Positions 1 to 12,372 are shown, numbered from the stretch's first letter. The stretch: DNA of 64,000 nucleotides from Kingdonia uniflora (GCA_014058105.1 JACGCM010001245.1:2604001-2668000); one strand, 5' to 3'. The notes: a model not told the origin generated them from the letters alone. Numbers and translations are program-made.

Positions 1-1430
1 CCTTCTCATTATCTCCTCCACGGTTTTCTAGATCAGTTCTAGCAGAGACCGCATCCAGCCCTATAACCATATCTGAGAGAGAGCCATCGTCAACCTGGAG
101 CTCCTTTTCCTCTTCGACCTCTTTAACATAGGTACCTGCTATAATGGCTTTGAGATCAGAAGCGGAGTACCCCACTTCTAGTAGCTTTTACCAAGACTGT
201 CCCGAGCAGCTGTAACATCATCCACATTCTTCTGCGCTTTTTTAGCGAGCTTGCATATCAACACCTTATGCGAATCCTTCACAGAAACCAAGAGTTCCCG
301 CTATAACGCCAGGTCATACTCAAGTTGTGCCACTTTCTTCTTGAGCTCGGCGCTCTTGCCCTTGAGCTCAGCCCTTTCTTCCTCGAGCCCGAGGCAGATT
401 CCCTTTAACATGCGAGCCTACAACAGAACAACATATTTTTAACTCAAAAAAAATTCAAGTTCAAATATCACCAAGACATCTACCTACCATCCTGCTCAAC
501 TCTAACTGTGCGGAGGTAGTCAGTTCCTCCATACCAAATTGTTCAACAAACAAAGAACGAATCTTTAGCAGTAACAAATCAATATCATATATTATAACTT
601 ACTTTTCTTCAAAGTTCTATATACAAATTCCATGGGTTCCTCGTGCCTTCTCTGAATACAATCACCTTTCACCCATATCATATTATTGTTTGAAGCTCGT
701 TCTGTTGAATTTAGATAGAAGAAGAGGTCGAGACAAACTAGAACAGAAATACGCACCTCTCATTGCAGTATAGTATTTCACAGTGTAATACCGTAAAGCA
801 TCCTCTGGAGTTATTGTCCTCTCCACCTCATTCTCCTCCCACATTCTATTTAGATTATCACAAACATTAATCATCTTCTACATATTCCCATTCAGTTAGG
901 CTGGACATCCCTCTATGGTATTCAAAATACATTTAGCAAGATTGCTAAGAGGCAGCATCAGTCTGTATTCCAACTAAGAGTGATAACACAAAAAACCTTG
1001 CTCTAGGTCGCTTTGGACATTCCCATCAAAATACTCAAAGAAGACCAATTCCTTCACTTTCTTATCCGATTTCTCCTTTTCTAAATTAGGTAGCAAGAAG
1101 ATATGCACTTCCCCAGTTGACACAGTACAACCCCCAAACGACCTACCGGCATGCTCTACAATATTACCCCATTTCCCACCTAAAGTGCTTTTGATTTTAC
1201 AGAATGCTTTGAATACATTAGACTTTGCAGGATAGTATACTAAATAACCTAGGAAATTTAGATATTGTACTTCTTCCTTCCCCATAGAGTTAATATCTGC
1301 AACTTCTACATTTTGGACTTACCCATACGACCAGAGGTTAACGTCTCAATATCAGGTGAAACCTCCATAATAGATGTAGGCTAAAAGGATGAGGTTTGTT
1401 TCTATAATAGATTCTCCTCACGCCCCAACC
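1..1430 (-). pseudogene. antisense gene of Tat-1 (Transposase_28-like domain plus coiled coil)
   Basis: Reading the minus strand from 1430 down, fragments in shifting frames give a conserved stretch at 1285-974 resembling the plant 'putative gypsy type transposon' family (Pfam Transposase_28): an FxAFxKIKSTLGGKWG-like core, then a hydrophobic FLLP/FFEY stretch. Next is a short segment at 874-683, then a Glu/Lys-rich coiled-coil tail at about 430-1. The upstream part (around 1380-1300) matches the plus-strand antisense exon of Tat-4 at 51.79-51.84 kb. Several stops and frameshifts break it. In other Tat elements this ORF has unknown function; it lies opposite to gag-pol. Confidence 0.6.
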
Positions 1431-1663
1431 TACATACAGGTTCATGTATTCTGTCAATTATCTCGATCATTATCTTTTATTTATACAGATTCATACATGC
1501 CTATACTATACATCTATTATACATATACATACATATATCTTTTTATAACAAATTAAACAGGTTTTTAAGCGTTTCCTATAAATAGCAAATTTTTAAAAAC
1601 TTTAAAACCCACAAATATTTTCAAACTTCACATACACTAAATTAAAAAAACTCAATCACTAAC

Positions 1664-1860
1664 CTTCAACGTCTGAATATGAATCAGAGGCAGCGGCTAA
1701 TCTTTCCTTCACCACGGTACTGTGTAACCAACGTCTGGACTCTACCTCCACAACCTTCTTTTCCCTTCTACTATGATCACCTTCGTCCAATCTCTCATGT
1801 GAATCTCTGTAAGTTTTTCTCTTTTCTCTCCCACTGTTCTTTCATTTTTCAGAGTTTGAT
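1664..1860 (-). pseudogene. first exon of the Tat-1 antisense gene
   Basis: On the minus strand downstream of an antisense TATA box, this segment ends in a splice donor (GT at 1663-1662) after codons reading DSYSDVE. The same end, DSYSDI then GT, is found in Tat-4 at 51.45-51.47 kb, and the distance from TATA box to donor is almost identical in the two copies (about 225 bp). I infer that this is the leader and first coding exon of the antisense transcript. The start codon is not clear in this copy. Confidence 0.5.
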
Positions 1861-1888
1861 AAACGTTTGAATGAGAAAGATGAACTAT

Positions 1889-1896
1889 TATTTATA
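1889..1896 (-). promoter_or_regulatory. antisense TATA box (TATAAATA) of Tat-1
   Basis: The minus strand reads TATAAATA about 2.3 kb inside the 3' LTR. Flanking bases, including the TTCATCTT a few bases downstream, match those around the plus-strand TATAAATA of Tat-4 at 51234. Role as a promoter is inferred from position and conservation. Confidence 0.45.
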
Positions 1897-2389
1897 TTTT
1901 CTTTTTCTAACTGCTGGTAGTTATTGGGTCTCGCAGAAGCCGCCCTCAGTTTTGGAACCAAGATGTCTCTTCAACAATTAATGTCAGACATTTCACACCT
2001 TTTTGGTGAAAATGCCTTCCCATCATTGCCCAAAATTCTATATTTTAATATATTTTTCTCCCTCCTAACCAAATCTCTCTCAAACCCTTCCCCACTCATG
2101 ATGACTCGATACTCACACGTATATCAAACTTTTTCTATCCTTACACAAAGGACAAAATCAAAGCTAATCTATTTTTTCTATTTCTATTTCTACTACTTAT
2201 AAAACTACTGACATTATTTACAATGCCATCACATTTCAAAATTCAATTTTTTTATTCACAACAGTTCCCAACAACATTTACAACAAAACAGGAACAAATT
2301 CAAGATAAACATTCTACCAACGTTCTAATTATAGTTATTCGACCTAATTAAATTTGTATCCTCATACATAATCATACATGAAACATCCC

Positions 2390-2760
2390 AGATTCCCTGG
2401 AGTACCACACCTAATCAGTTTTTCCCCAGCCATCCTCTCATCTTCCTCGGCTATCTCTTCCACGGTAATTTATCTCATAGCAGTCTTTCAAGCTTCAGGC
2501 TCCAAAATCACTTCACGCAATATCTCCGCTTAAAAATGATACCTTATCTCACATTTCCTCGCCCTCGCATCCAAGCCTTCAAACTGGATTTCATATTCAA
2601 GCAAGTTACCATCATAATCTAATAGCCCAAAAATTACCTCCCACACTTCTGGAATCTTTATCGCTAAACGCTCCTCTGACGCGTGACGAGCTCTTTGACA
2701 GTGAGTCATCACCAATTTTACTGCTTCCTCTTCTCTACTTGACCTTTCAAACATTATTTA
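2390..2760 (-). pseudogene. antisense coding segment beta of Tat-1, unrecognised
   Basis: The minus strand encodes a 74-codon open stretch starting at 2754 and continuing after a stop. It contains the pattern IFGLLDYDGNL, then LDARAR, then LEPEA and EEIAEEDE. The same patterns occur in the same order on the plus strand of Tat-4 at about 50.48-50.80 kb. Similarity of the translation in two separated copies supports former coding capacity. I do not recognise the family. The region lies upstream of the antisense TATA box, so it may belong to a different antisense transcript from the Transposase_28-like gene. Confidence 0.5.
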
Positions 2761-3559
2761 TACACCTCTTAGAGATAATATCAAATCCCCCCATATTTCG
2801 TATATAGTATAATCTATTTTTCCATAACTGAAAGATGGAAACCCTAAGATCATGATAGAAAGTTATTTGAATTAATCTTTGCAAATCGACCACATTCATA
2901 TACGTTCATCCACATTTCGAGCTAACTTTCATATTCTCTCCCCCCTTATAACATATTTCAAACAATACCTCCCTAGATCGATTTTATAATTCTTGCATAT
3001 TCTATTATCTGCAAGGATTTTCCTCCCAACACAATTATTGAAAACTAATTAGTTTGATAAATATTTTTAGATATATCTATATTTACATCTTCATATATAT
3101 ATTTTTAACTGTTCGACTAATAAAATTCCAATTTTTTGTCTGCCTTCTCAAATTACATTTTCATACTCCAACACATATTTTTTTTAAGCTCAATTTAAGC
3201 AATAACAACAAATTCAATCCATCAACACAATTTTTGCACAAATATCATTTTATTAACTCGAATATTACTTACAAAACACTTTACAGATAACAATTCTTTC
3301 AGATATTTTTATAGATCATTCTACAGGTTACACTATATTTCAGTTTTCAACACTATTCTATTTCAAAACTCTTCTGCAAGAAAGGTCCTGGCGCTCCTTA
3401 ACAAGAAACTGAGGAAGCTAAGGTATCAGTGCCTGAACCAACCTTCAGAAGGAAGAATGTCTTCACGACAAGAAATGATGATTATGCAGAAGAAAGATTT
3501 CCAATCTTCGTCTCCTTTCTCCACCACCGCCGTCTCCTCCTTCATAACCCCCACCAACT

Positions 3560-3900
3560 AAGAGTTAGTAGGGATTAAAGGACGTCCTATCTTAGAATCC
3601 AGTCCCTCGTAGGATACCGACAGTAATGCCTCGCATGTACGTCGGCCTCCGCATCTATCTTATCAACCTTGTCCTCCGCCAACAAGTGAAGACATCTCCG
3701 ATGCTACTCCCCAGATAGAACCACATAATGAAACCTCAACATGTGGTAAAAATCATCGTCAGCTTTAGCCGCTTCTTCCTCTGTCATCCCATGATAAGTC
3801 GGTGGTACAGGAATGGGTTTAGGCATCTCCAACGCTTGCTTATAAAAATATTACTACTTCAGCCTCTGAACTTCAGTAGCCACCCTCTCTTTATATACCT
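3560..3900 (-). pseudogene. antisense coding segment alpha of Tat-1, unrecognised
   Basis: The minus strand reads a decayed peptide with PTYHGMTEEEAAKADDDFY, then LLAEDKVDKIDAEADV and a CRYPTRD end. Tat-4 at 49.17-49.48 kb encodes the clear relative, including PMYQGMTDEEAAEAENDYY and YRYPARD. Both sit between the 3' LTR and the antisense TATA box. No known family is evident. A stop after LSGE interrupts this copy. Confidence 0.5.
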
Positions 3901-4220
3901 CTCACCTGGTCTTCACCATTATTTGTACAAAGTACAATAGAAAATGTTACAGTAATAGGATGTTTTACAAATATGACAAATACTACAGTACAGGTACTAT
4001 TTCCAAAGCATCATCATTCAAAGCAAAACCAATCTGAGAACCCCAAACGTTAAGTACATCAATCCTTTCGATCATCATAAATGCCAAATATAATCTTCTA
4101 TAAATAGATACCGAATACCCAACCAATCAAATTCCCCATCAATACATTATACCTTTTCAACTCCCAACACCAACAGTCAACAGATTTTTTCTCAACCAAA
4201 GCCACCCGTTCCTTCAGTTG

Positions 4221-4232
4221 CAAAGGGGCGAT
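4221..4232 (+). other. polypurine tract of Tat-1
   Basis: CAAAGGGGCGAT lies immediately before the TG that starts the LTR. Tat-4 and Tat-H show GAGGGGCCGAT-like and GAATAGGGCGAT tracts at the same place. It is the expected primer site for plus-strand DNA synthesis. Confidence 0.6.
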
Positions 4233-4690
4233 TGTAGGGACCTATCCCTTGACCTAGTCCAAACTCGAACTACCTCAGCATCAGACTCACACATTACACA
4301 TGTGATATGAATAAGTTAAAGACAATTGTCTCCCACGAACTAAACAGTTACACATTCAACCACTACTTACCTGATTATTTGGAGAACGTGCTTCTGCACG
4401 ATAACGAGCTGCGGGTAAGGTCTATATAAAAGTAAAGTCCCAGAGGAGAGAGGACCTAAGAAAACTTGATTTTCTGGACTCAAACACAGGAATTTTTAGA
4501 TTCTGAACACCACAAAACTTCTTATTTCAAGATCAAGCATTTCTAGTTCAAGAGATTACTTGTAATAAGATATTAGCCTTAAGTAATAAAAGTTACAGTT
4601 ACTAACCCTATTCAAAGGTTTTCACAATTTTTTTTCATAGGTACATTTGGTGTAAGATCTAATTTTGAGCTGCGGAAATAGGCCATTACA
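4233..4690 (+). repeat. 3' LTR of Tat-1
   Basis: The repeat runs from TGTAGGGACCTATCCC to GGCCATTACA (458 bp). The same start and end occur in the LTR of Tat-4 (minus strand, 48818 to 48250) and in the solo LTR (minus strand, 33409 to 32865). A TATA box (TATATAAA) lies at 4423-4430, followed by the presumed R/U5 region. Confidence 0.75.
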
Positions 4691-6020
4691 CTTAACATCG
4701 GGGAATTGCTCGAAATAGGGTACGTCATACACTTGGATGACAACCATCTTTTACTAAGGGATACACGTAGAAGGCAGATAACTCGTGTAAAGATGACAAG
4801 AAACTGTATGTTCCCCTTGCACCTAAACATAGAGTTTGAGAAATGCTTTCAAGGACTCGTGGAAAATGAGTCATGGAAGTGGCATCTTCACTTTTAGGCA
4901 TCTACATTTTGATGGGGTGAAGTTACTATCAACCACAGGCATGATGAATGGCCTACCGATAATCGATATTCCAAACCATCTTTGTGAAGGCTGGGTAATT
5001 GGCAAGCAATCGCAGGTCCCATTTCCCAGTGGTAAAACATGGAGATCAGAAGCACTGTAGCAACTCGTTTACACCGATATATGTGGACTATTAGACCTAT
5101 CTCTTCAAGAGGTAACATATACTTCATTTCTTTTATTGACGACTTCAGTAGAAAGCTTTGGGTTTATCTTATTCAAGAAAAATTTGTTGCATTTACCTCC
5201 TTCAAGTATTTTAAAACTTTGGTTGAGGTAAAAAGTACACACAAGGTCAGGACCCTCCGTTCTAATCGAGGGGGTGAGTACACCTCAAATGCATTTCAAG
5301 AATATTGTCGAGATCATGACATATGGCATCAATTTACTACTGCCAATACATCATAGCAGAATGACGTCGCTGAAAGAAAGAGCCGGACCATCCTTAACAT
5401 GACGACGACTATACTCAAGGAAAAAGGATTGCCAAAGGAATTCTAGGCAAAAGCAGTAGCACGTTCATCTTATTTACTCAACTAATATCTGGCAAAGACC
5501 GTGAGGAACAAGACACCTCAAGGGGTGTGGAGCGGCCATACACCTACTATAAGATACCTACGGAACTTTGGTTAAGTTGCATATGCCCAAGTACCTAGTG
5601 TGAAAAGAAAGAAACTCGATGATCATGGTGAGAAATGCATCTACATCAAATATAATGATGAATCTATGGCGTATAAGCTCTACAACCCATTAACAAAGAA
5701 ACTAGTAGTTAGTAAAATTGTCATTTTCAGTGAAGGGGGAGCATGGAATTGGAGTAATAAGAAGGTACCCAAGGAGCTATCTTTGATGGAAGACACAGAG
5801 GAACCGTCACAGGTGGTACCTTTACAAGCAAGTACACTGTCATCCCCTCAACTTGTTATACCACCAAGTATAACATAATCTCCTCAACATGTCTCACAGG
5901 TGGTACCTTTACAAGCAAGTACACCGTCATCCCCTCAACTTGTTATACCACCAAGTACAACATAATCTCCTCAACATGTCACGCTATCTATATCACATGG
6001 TGGTTTTATCTCTTCTGTGG
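4691..6020 (+). pseudogene. copia A, part 1: GAG-pre-integrase and integrase
   Basis: This is the 5' visible part of a Ty1/copia polyprotein; gag is absent because Tat-1 ends at its left edge. The region near 4700-5000 gives a GAG-pre-integrase stretch with a WHLHFRHLHF motif matching the usual WHxRLGH. It continues into an integrase core with FIDDFSRK, a degenerate RSNRGGEYTS in place of RSDNGGEY, and the AERKSR-like region near 5365. After about 5600 comes the INT C-terminal region and a Ser/Pro-rich linker with a tandem duplication. Many stops and frameshifts occur. The gene is cut at 6020 by copia D and resumes at 10464. Confidence 0.75.
5807..5980 (+). repeat. 87-bp tandem duplication inside copia A
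   Basis: Two direct copies, 5807-5893 and 5894-5980, differ at only a few positions. The unit is 29 codons long and lies in the Ser/Pro-rich linker between integrase and reverse transcriptase, so it kept the reading frame when it arose. Confidence 0.85.
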
Positions 6021-9000
6021 CTTTGGAATCATCCGAGAATAAGTTCCAATCTAGATTACTAAATCCATCAAGGACCGCGAGAGACTTCTGATAGTGTTAA
6101 CCTAAGTTCATGGTCCTTTTCAGGTACCGCATAACTCGATCAATAATACCCCAGTGTGCCAAACCTGGCTTACTTGTAAATCTACATAGAACCCCTACAG
6201 TATAGGCTATATCGGGTCAAGTATAGTCTGTAGCGTAGTGAAGGCTACCAATAATACTTGCGTATTCTCTCTGTCTAACTGCCTCTCCCAAGTTCTTTAA
6301 AAGTTTAACTTGTGGATCACAATGAGTACAAGCAGGTCTACGATCAAAATATTTGTATTTCTTCAGGATCTTCTCAATGTAATGAGATTGATCAAGAGTA
6401 ATACTAGTGTCTGTACGTGTGATCTTCATGCTAAATATTACACTAGCCTCGCCTAGGTCCTTCATATCAAAATTATAATTAAACATGTTTTTGGTTTCTA
6501 AAATGATATCAAGTGTGGAACCAAAGATAAGAATGTCATCTACATATAGACATATCATAATACAACTTTCACCAGATACTTTATAATATAGGCATTTATC
6601 AACAACATTAATCTTAAAACCATTTAAAAGATGTAATTAGTCAATTCTATCGTGCCACTACTTTGGAGCTTGTTTTAGACCGTATGAGGTCTTGTTCAGC
6701 TTGCAGACTTTGTGTTCCTCACCAGGTATTATAAAGCCTTCAAGCTGATCCATATATAATTTCTCTTCAAGCTCTCTATTTTAAAAAATAGTTTTTTCAT
6801 CCATTTGGTGAATAAACAAATTGTACACCGCAGCAACGGCCAATAATACTCTAATAGTTGTCATACGAGTAACTGAGGAATATGTGTCAAAGAAATCAAT
6901 ATTTTCCTTTTGCACATATCCATTTTCTACAAGTCTTGCCTTATATTTATCTATAGTACTATTTGGTTTAAATTTTCTCTTTAATATCCATTTACACCAA
7001 ATAGAATGACTACCAGGAGGTAGGTTAACTAAATCCCAAGTTTTATTTATCATAAGAGAATCCATTTCATCATCAATGGCCTCTTGCCACCAATTAGCGT
7101 CACTTGAGGTTAACGCTTCCCTGATAGTATTGGGGTCAGATTTTAAGGTATGTACAACATAATTATTACTAAAATCCTTAGCAATCTTTAAACGTTTACC
7201 TCTACGAAGTTCTGGGTCTGTATCATGAGAATCAACAGCTCTAAGAAATTTTCCATGAGGTACATTAGGGGTCGAAGATGTAGAAGGTTGAGAACCTCCA
7301 CTACTACCCCCACTGTCTTTTAGTAAGTAGAGAAATTTATCCTCAAAGAAATTAACATCAAGTGATTCAATGATAACATTATTCTTAATATCAAGAAACC
7401 TATAAGCTTTACTGTTAATAGCATAACCAATGAAAACACATTCTAAAGCTCTATTAGCTAGTTTTATCCGTTTAGGACCAGGTTTACGAACATAGGCTAA
7501 ACAGCCCTAAACCTTAAAATAGTTAACATTAGGTTTTCTTTTTCTTCAAATTTCATAAGGTAACAATTCAGATGTGATATGAGGAATACGGTTTAAAATA
7601 TGGCAAACATATAATAATGTTTCACCACATAAAGATTTAGGTGATCCAGAACCAAGTAATATAACAACTATCGATTCAGTGTAAGTTCTATTTTTGCGTT
7701 CAGCTTTATCGTTAGATTCTAGAGAATATGGAGCAGTAGTTTCATGTATAATCCCTAAGGATTCATACAAGTTTTGAAATTCATGTGAATCATACTCTAT
7801 TCCTCTATCACTACAAAATCTTTTAATGTTTCAATCAAGCTAATTTTTAACCTCTGTTACATATGTCCTAAACATATCTATAACTTCACTTTTGTGACGT
7901 ATTAGGTAAACCTGAGTATAGTTTGAATGATCATCTATAAAAGTTATAAATATTTTTTACCATTTGGAGTGAGTGTTCTGTTCATTTCACAAATGTTAGA
8001 GTGCACTAAGTCTAAAAGTTGTGATTCCCTTACAACACTTTTATGTGAGGCTTTAGTAATCTTAGTTTGACTACAAGATTGACATTTATTAAAATCATTT
8101 AAATCTACTTTAGGGATCATGGAATGTTTACTCATATTGTGTACTAACTTCTTTTTAACATGACATAATCTAGAGTGCCAAATAATAAAAGAAGACAACA
8201 AGTAAGAAGAAGCACATTTATTCATTTTAATACTTATCTTAAACATTTTATTATAAGCAAAACCCTACCCTTAGTCAAAATGTACTGATCAGACCCAATG
8301 GTCTGCTGAAATCCTGCCTTATTGTGAAGATAGCCAGAAACAAGATTTTTCCTCATTTAAAGAGTGTGCATCACATCCTTCAGAGTTACTATCCATCAAG
8401 AGGTAAATACTAGTTCAACATCTCTAGTGCCTAATACTTTGGCACAATGGGAATTCCCAAGTAGTACCTTCTGGTCTTTAGTCTCCTTGTAGGTCTTGAA
8501 CCAATTGCGTTAATAGAATACATGCCTAGAAGTGTCTGAATCAGCCCACCACCCGTCGATTCCACCGACGATGTTGATCTTTGTGATCATAGTCACTAAG
8601 GGCTCTTCGGTAATGTTAGCCTGAGCAACAGGTCTGCTGTTCTGGTAGTTTTTAGATATGTGTCCTGGCATTTTACAGTAGAAGCACATAATAAAACCTA
8701 TTCTATTATATGGTGGGGCTTATTGGTTCGTTCCCTTATTAGGATTCTTGTGTCCATAGTTCTAACGGTTATTCGGATTACCACCGTTAGGACGGTTGTC
8801 CCGATTACCACCATTCTTAGCCTTAAAAGGTTTCCCTTTGGCTGGAACCATAAAGATTTCCTCTTTTAGGTCTTGCTTTCTAGATTTTTCTTCAACCCTC
8901 AGACGAGTAATCAAGTTCTCTATGGTTAGTTCCTTTGACTTGTGTTGTAGGATATTTTTAATGTCTTTCCAATTTGGCGGCAATTTATCAATCATCACAG

Positions 9001-9500
9001 CAACCTAAAATTGTTCATCAAGAGGTATCTCTTCGGACACGATCTCATGCGCAATTCGTTGCAGCTCTTATAATTGGGAAATTACCGACTTAACGTCGAC
9101 CATATTGAACTTGAGATATCGGCTTATGACAAACATTTTAGAGCCTGCCTCTTCCGTATCATACTTCTTATGTAATACATCCCAAACGGTTTTTGTAGAT
9201 TGGATTGTAGATAATAATCATACAGTTCGTCCGTTAAACCGTTCAGAATGAAGTTACGGCATTTGAAATCAGCCTCAGTTCAGTTTGAGATAGTCTCTAA
9301 GGTTTTATCATATTCGCTTAGAATAAGATTGGGGTCTACTGCAGGTATGGGAACAAGAGGTTCAGCAGGGCATTCTTGCTCCAGAACATACGCAACTTCC
9401 TTAAGTGTGAGATAGCGTTCTTCTACCTCATGAAGTTGAGACCCTCAAACTTAGAGGGCTTGTTAGAATCAAACTTCAGCACTTCAGAAGAAATAGCCAT
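6021..9500 (-). pseudogene. copia D gag-pol
   Basis: On the minus strand, gag begins with MAISSEVLKFD at 9500. A degenerate zinc knuckle (CFYCKMPGHISKNY, last Cys replaced by Tyr) lies near 8660. GAG-pre-integrase shows WHSRLCHV and CQSCSQTK (8246-7944). The integrase core follows (about 7900-7500), with a tract near 7700 where ERKNRT is visible. RT starts near 7065 with the usual WDLVNLPPG-like opening and has YVDD at 6546-6535. RNase H starts at about 6250 and is cut off. Stops and frameshifts are frequent. Confidence 0.75.
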
Positions 9501-10463
9501 CTTACAGAAATAAAATACTTTTTTAAATTGTTAAAATAATTTGTAAAGAACCTGTATTATGCTTTCCCCAAGTTGTAAATGAAAGTAACAACAACAAGTA
9601 CGCAATCAGCAACAAGTATGGGCAACAGTAACGACAGTTAATCCGATAACAATGGCAAGTACTCTTGAGTGATGAACAACAATGAATCTGTTCTAATCAG
9701 CAGTAGCAGCAGGAACTCGGGTTATTCGAAATAGTAACAAAATAAGAAGATTCCGGCAAGCAGCAATGAACAAAACTTGTTATTACAAGCAGCAATACGA
9801 ACTAAACAGAAGGAGGAACTCAGTGCAAGGAAGAATTGTTTTGTAATCAGTAGCAACAGGTCTATTCTCCGGTAATAAACAGCGGCAAGTTCTTTACATC
9901 AACAATAGCTCTTTAACCGCAACAAGTTCGTAATCGTAATTGTAAACCAAGGTCTGAAACAACAAAGTCTGAAGCAGCAACTTAGTATAATCTAAAATCG
10001 AAATATCCCGAGGCATGGAACGTACTCTCTTTAAAGAGTATTTTGACAACCCCAAGTATAGGTTTAAGAAGTTGAATCGCTTCTAGGATACAACGAGCTG
10101 TATATAAAAGTTTTGGTACCTGGAGACAACGTACTTGATTGGTTTATGCACCTCAAAGAAAAACCAGAGAAACCGTAAGGAGAAGAGAGAGATTAATTGA
10201 TGAACAGTGAGAGAGGAAAAATTGCTTATGTAGGATAGACGATGAACTGTAATTTTTGTTGTATTGTAAAAGTGGTATAAATAAAGCCTTTTATAAGAGA
10301 AGAGTTGCAACTACTCTTTTCAAATGTGCATGCCTTTTAGAAGCCATTAGATCAGGTCTTCCTTAAAGATTTGGTCTTTAGCTGAGAGATTAAAAAGACC
10401 AAGCTAAAAGGAGCCTAAGCTCATAAGAGAACTTTATACCAAGAGTTTTTAAAAAATCCAACA
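9501..10463 (-). repeat. 5' LTR and untranslated leader of copia D
   Basis: The minus strand starts TGTTGGATTTTTT and carries a TATA-like TTATAAAAGG near 10290. A long CT-rich leader with many CAA/GTT triplets runs to the gag start at 9500. I could not place the primer binding site, so the boundary between LTR and leader is not resolved. There is no second LTR copy in the window for comparison. Confidence 0.5.
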
Positions 10464-10488
10464 CATGGTGGTTCTATCTCTTCTGTGG
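10464..10488 (+). repeat. 25-bp duplication of copia A flanking copia D
   Basis: This stretch repeats 5996-6020 with one mismatch. The two copies lie exactly at the two ends of copia D, so they were generated with the insertion or by its repair. Confidence 0.8.
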
Positions 10489-11804
10489 GAAGACAGCGGT
10501 AGTAGATCTTCCAGGCTCTTTACGCCTTCAACCACTTACACGCCAATCAAGATGAAAAACCTACAGGAGATCTACGACCAAGATGAGGAAATAAAGACCA
10601 ATCTCTTTTGTCTATATAGTGATTATGGGCTTCTCACCTTCCAAGAGGTTATGGTAGAAGATTATTAGAGATTAGCGACGGAGGAGGAAATTCATGCAAT
10701 CCAGAAGAACAACAACTGGGAGTTGACAATACTCCCACTTAACCACAAGGCAATAGGTGTTAAATGGGTGTACAAAATCAAACGGAAATCAAATTGTGAA
10801 GCTGATCGATACAAGGTGAGATTCGTGGCTAAAAGCTATAGTCATAAGTATGGCATTGATTATAAAGATGTCTTTTATCCGGTAGCTCAACTTAATACAG
10901 TGCGATTAATAATCTCTTTAGCCACCCATCACGGTTGGAAGATATACCAACTTGATGTCAAGTCAGCATTCCTCAATGGTATTCTTGAGGAAGAAGTGTA
11001 ACACAACCTGAAGGATTCTTAGTTGAAGGAGAAGAACAAAAAATGTATCGGTTAAAGAAAGCCTTGTATGTCTTAAAGCAGGCACTAAGGGCTTGGAATG
11101 CGCGAATTGATGGCTATCTTCATCAAAATGGCTTCACTAAATGCCCTTGCGAGCATTCCGTTTACATGAAGAGGAGCAATCAAGGAAATTTTCTCATAAT
11201 TTGCCTATACGTTGATGATCTGTTATACACAGGAAACAGTCTTGTAATGTTTGCGGAATTCATGAAGTTGATGTTCATGGAATTTGAGATGATGGATAAT
11301 GGGTTGATGTCTTACTTTCTTGGGATCGAAATAAAACAACAACAAGAGGAAATTTTCATATCTCAAAAGAAGTACATGAAGAATATCTTAGAGAAGTTCA
11401 AAATGAACGATATCAACGTAGTCAACATTCCTGTTACCCCAGGCATGAAGCTATCAAAAGGAGGCAGAAATATCGTTGATTCAGCCCTTTACAAGAGTCT
11501 TGTTGGTAGTCTGAGGTACTTGACAATCACAAGAATTAATATTGTATATGGAGTGGACTTGTAAGTCGTTACATGGAGATACCAAAGGAGTCTCATTGGC
11601 TAGCTACGAAGAGGATTCTAAGGTATATTAAAGGCATACACAATTTTGGTATTTTATATACATATGGGGAAGATGCACAGTTAATTGTTACACGGATAGT
11701 GATTGGGCTGGTAACTAAGATGAAAGGTGGAGCACCACAGGCTATGTATTCTATCTTGGGTCAACAAAATTTTCATTGACATCAAGGAAACAAGATGTTG
11801 TAGC
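10464..11804 (+). pseudogene. copia A, part 2: reverse transcriptase and start of RNase H
   Basis: This continues the polyprotein interrupted at 6020. It reads the RT opening (NNNWEL, then GVKWVYKIKRK), the FYPVAQLNTVRLI segment, QLDVKSAFLNG and the catalytic YVDD at 11208-11219. RNase H follows (SLVGSLRYL, then RYIKGIHNFG). It breaks off at SRKQDVVA where copia B inserted, and the same codons resume at 19772. Frameshifts at about 11000 and 11562 and several stops inactivate it. Confidence 0.85.
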
Positions 11805-12372
11805 TGATGAGGGTGAGCTCAAATTGATGGTCGTTCGAACGAGACAGGATGTCGTTCGAATGAGATGTTTTTTTTCTATGTTGGAAACTTGGACCATCAA
11901 AGTCGTTCGAACGAGACTGGATCTCATTCCAACAAGATGCTTGTTTCTAGGGCGAAAAACCTTGTTCCAACGAAATCGTTAGTAAAAAATCGCATAGGCT
12001 GGTTTTAGAAGTTCATTTGGGACGTTGAGTTTACCTCGAGATCCCTTCAATTTGTAATTAGTCCCCTAAGTATATAAGAGGGACTTAGGCTATTTGTTAA
12101 CTATCTTTTGGTTATAATCTCTGTGAGTTTAATTCTAGAGAACTAGGGTTTGAGAGACTGTATTAGAAAGCTCGAGGAAGCTGGAGAGATTGCTTGTAAC
12201 CCATTTGATCATAGTGGATTGTTCGCGGGGAACGGTTTTTTATCCGTAAGGGTTTTCCACTTCCCTCCTCCGGGTAAATTATTATGTTTTGATTTCGTTT
12301 AATTTCTTAATTGGCATTTCTGCTTATTGTTCTTGGGTGAGGGATTGGGATTAACTACCCTAATTCCAAACA
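11805..12372 (+). repeat. 5' LTR of copia B
   Basis: It runs from TGATGAGGGTGAGC to CCAAACA (568 bp) and matches 19137-19771 along its length. The U3 part holds several TTCGAA palindromes (GTCGTTCGAACGAGA). A TATA-like TATATAAG lies near 12071. The usual spacing to a tRNA-Met primer site follows. Confidence 0.85.

Larger units (their letters stand above)
1..4690 (+). mobile_element. Tat-1: 3' part of a Tat-lineage Ty3/gypsy retrotransposon
   Basis: The 3' portion of an LTR element lies in plus orientation; gag-pol is outside the window to the left. It holds a decayed antisense gene (1-1900, minus), a second antisense coding segment (about 2390-3900, minus), a purine-rich tract and a 3' LTR. 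Lineage is inferred from antisense ORFs between pol and the 3' LTR, a known trait of Tat/Retand-like gypsy elements, and from similarity to Tat-4 at 48-52 kb. The LTR ends directly against copia A integrase-region sequence, so Tat-1 appears inserted in copia A. The 5' flank cannot be seen, so no target duplication can be checked. Confidence 0.75.
6021..10463 (-). mobile_element. copia D: minus-strand Ty1/copia element lacking its 3' LTR
   Basis: A copia element in minus orientation is inserted in copia A. Its 5' LTR begins at 10463 (TGTTGG), gag starts at 9500 and pol runs down to about 6021, ending inside RNase H at the codons SDDSKAT. No 3' LTR follows; copia A sequence starts at once. The flanking 25 bp of copia A occur on both sides (5996-6020 and 10464-10488), much longer than a normal 5-bp target duplication. 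Confidence 0.75.
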
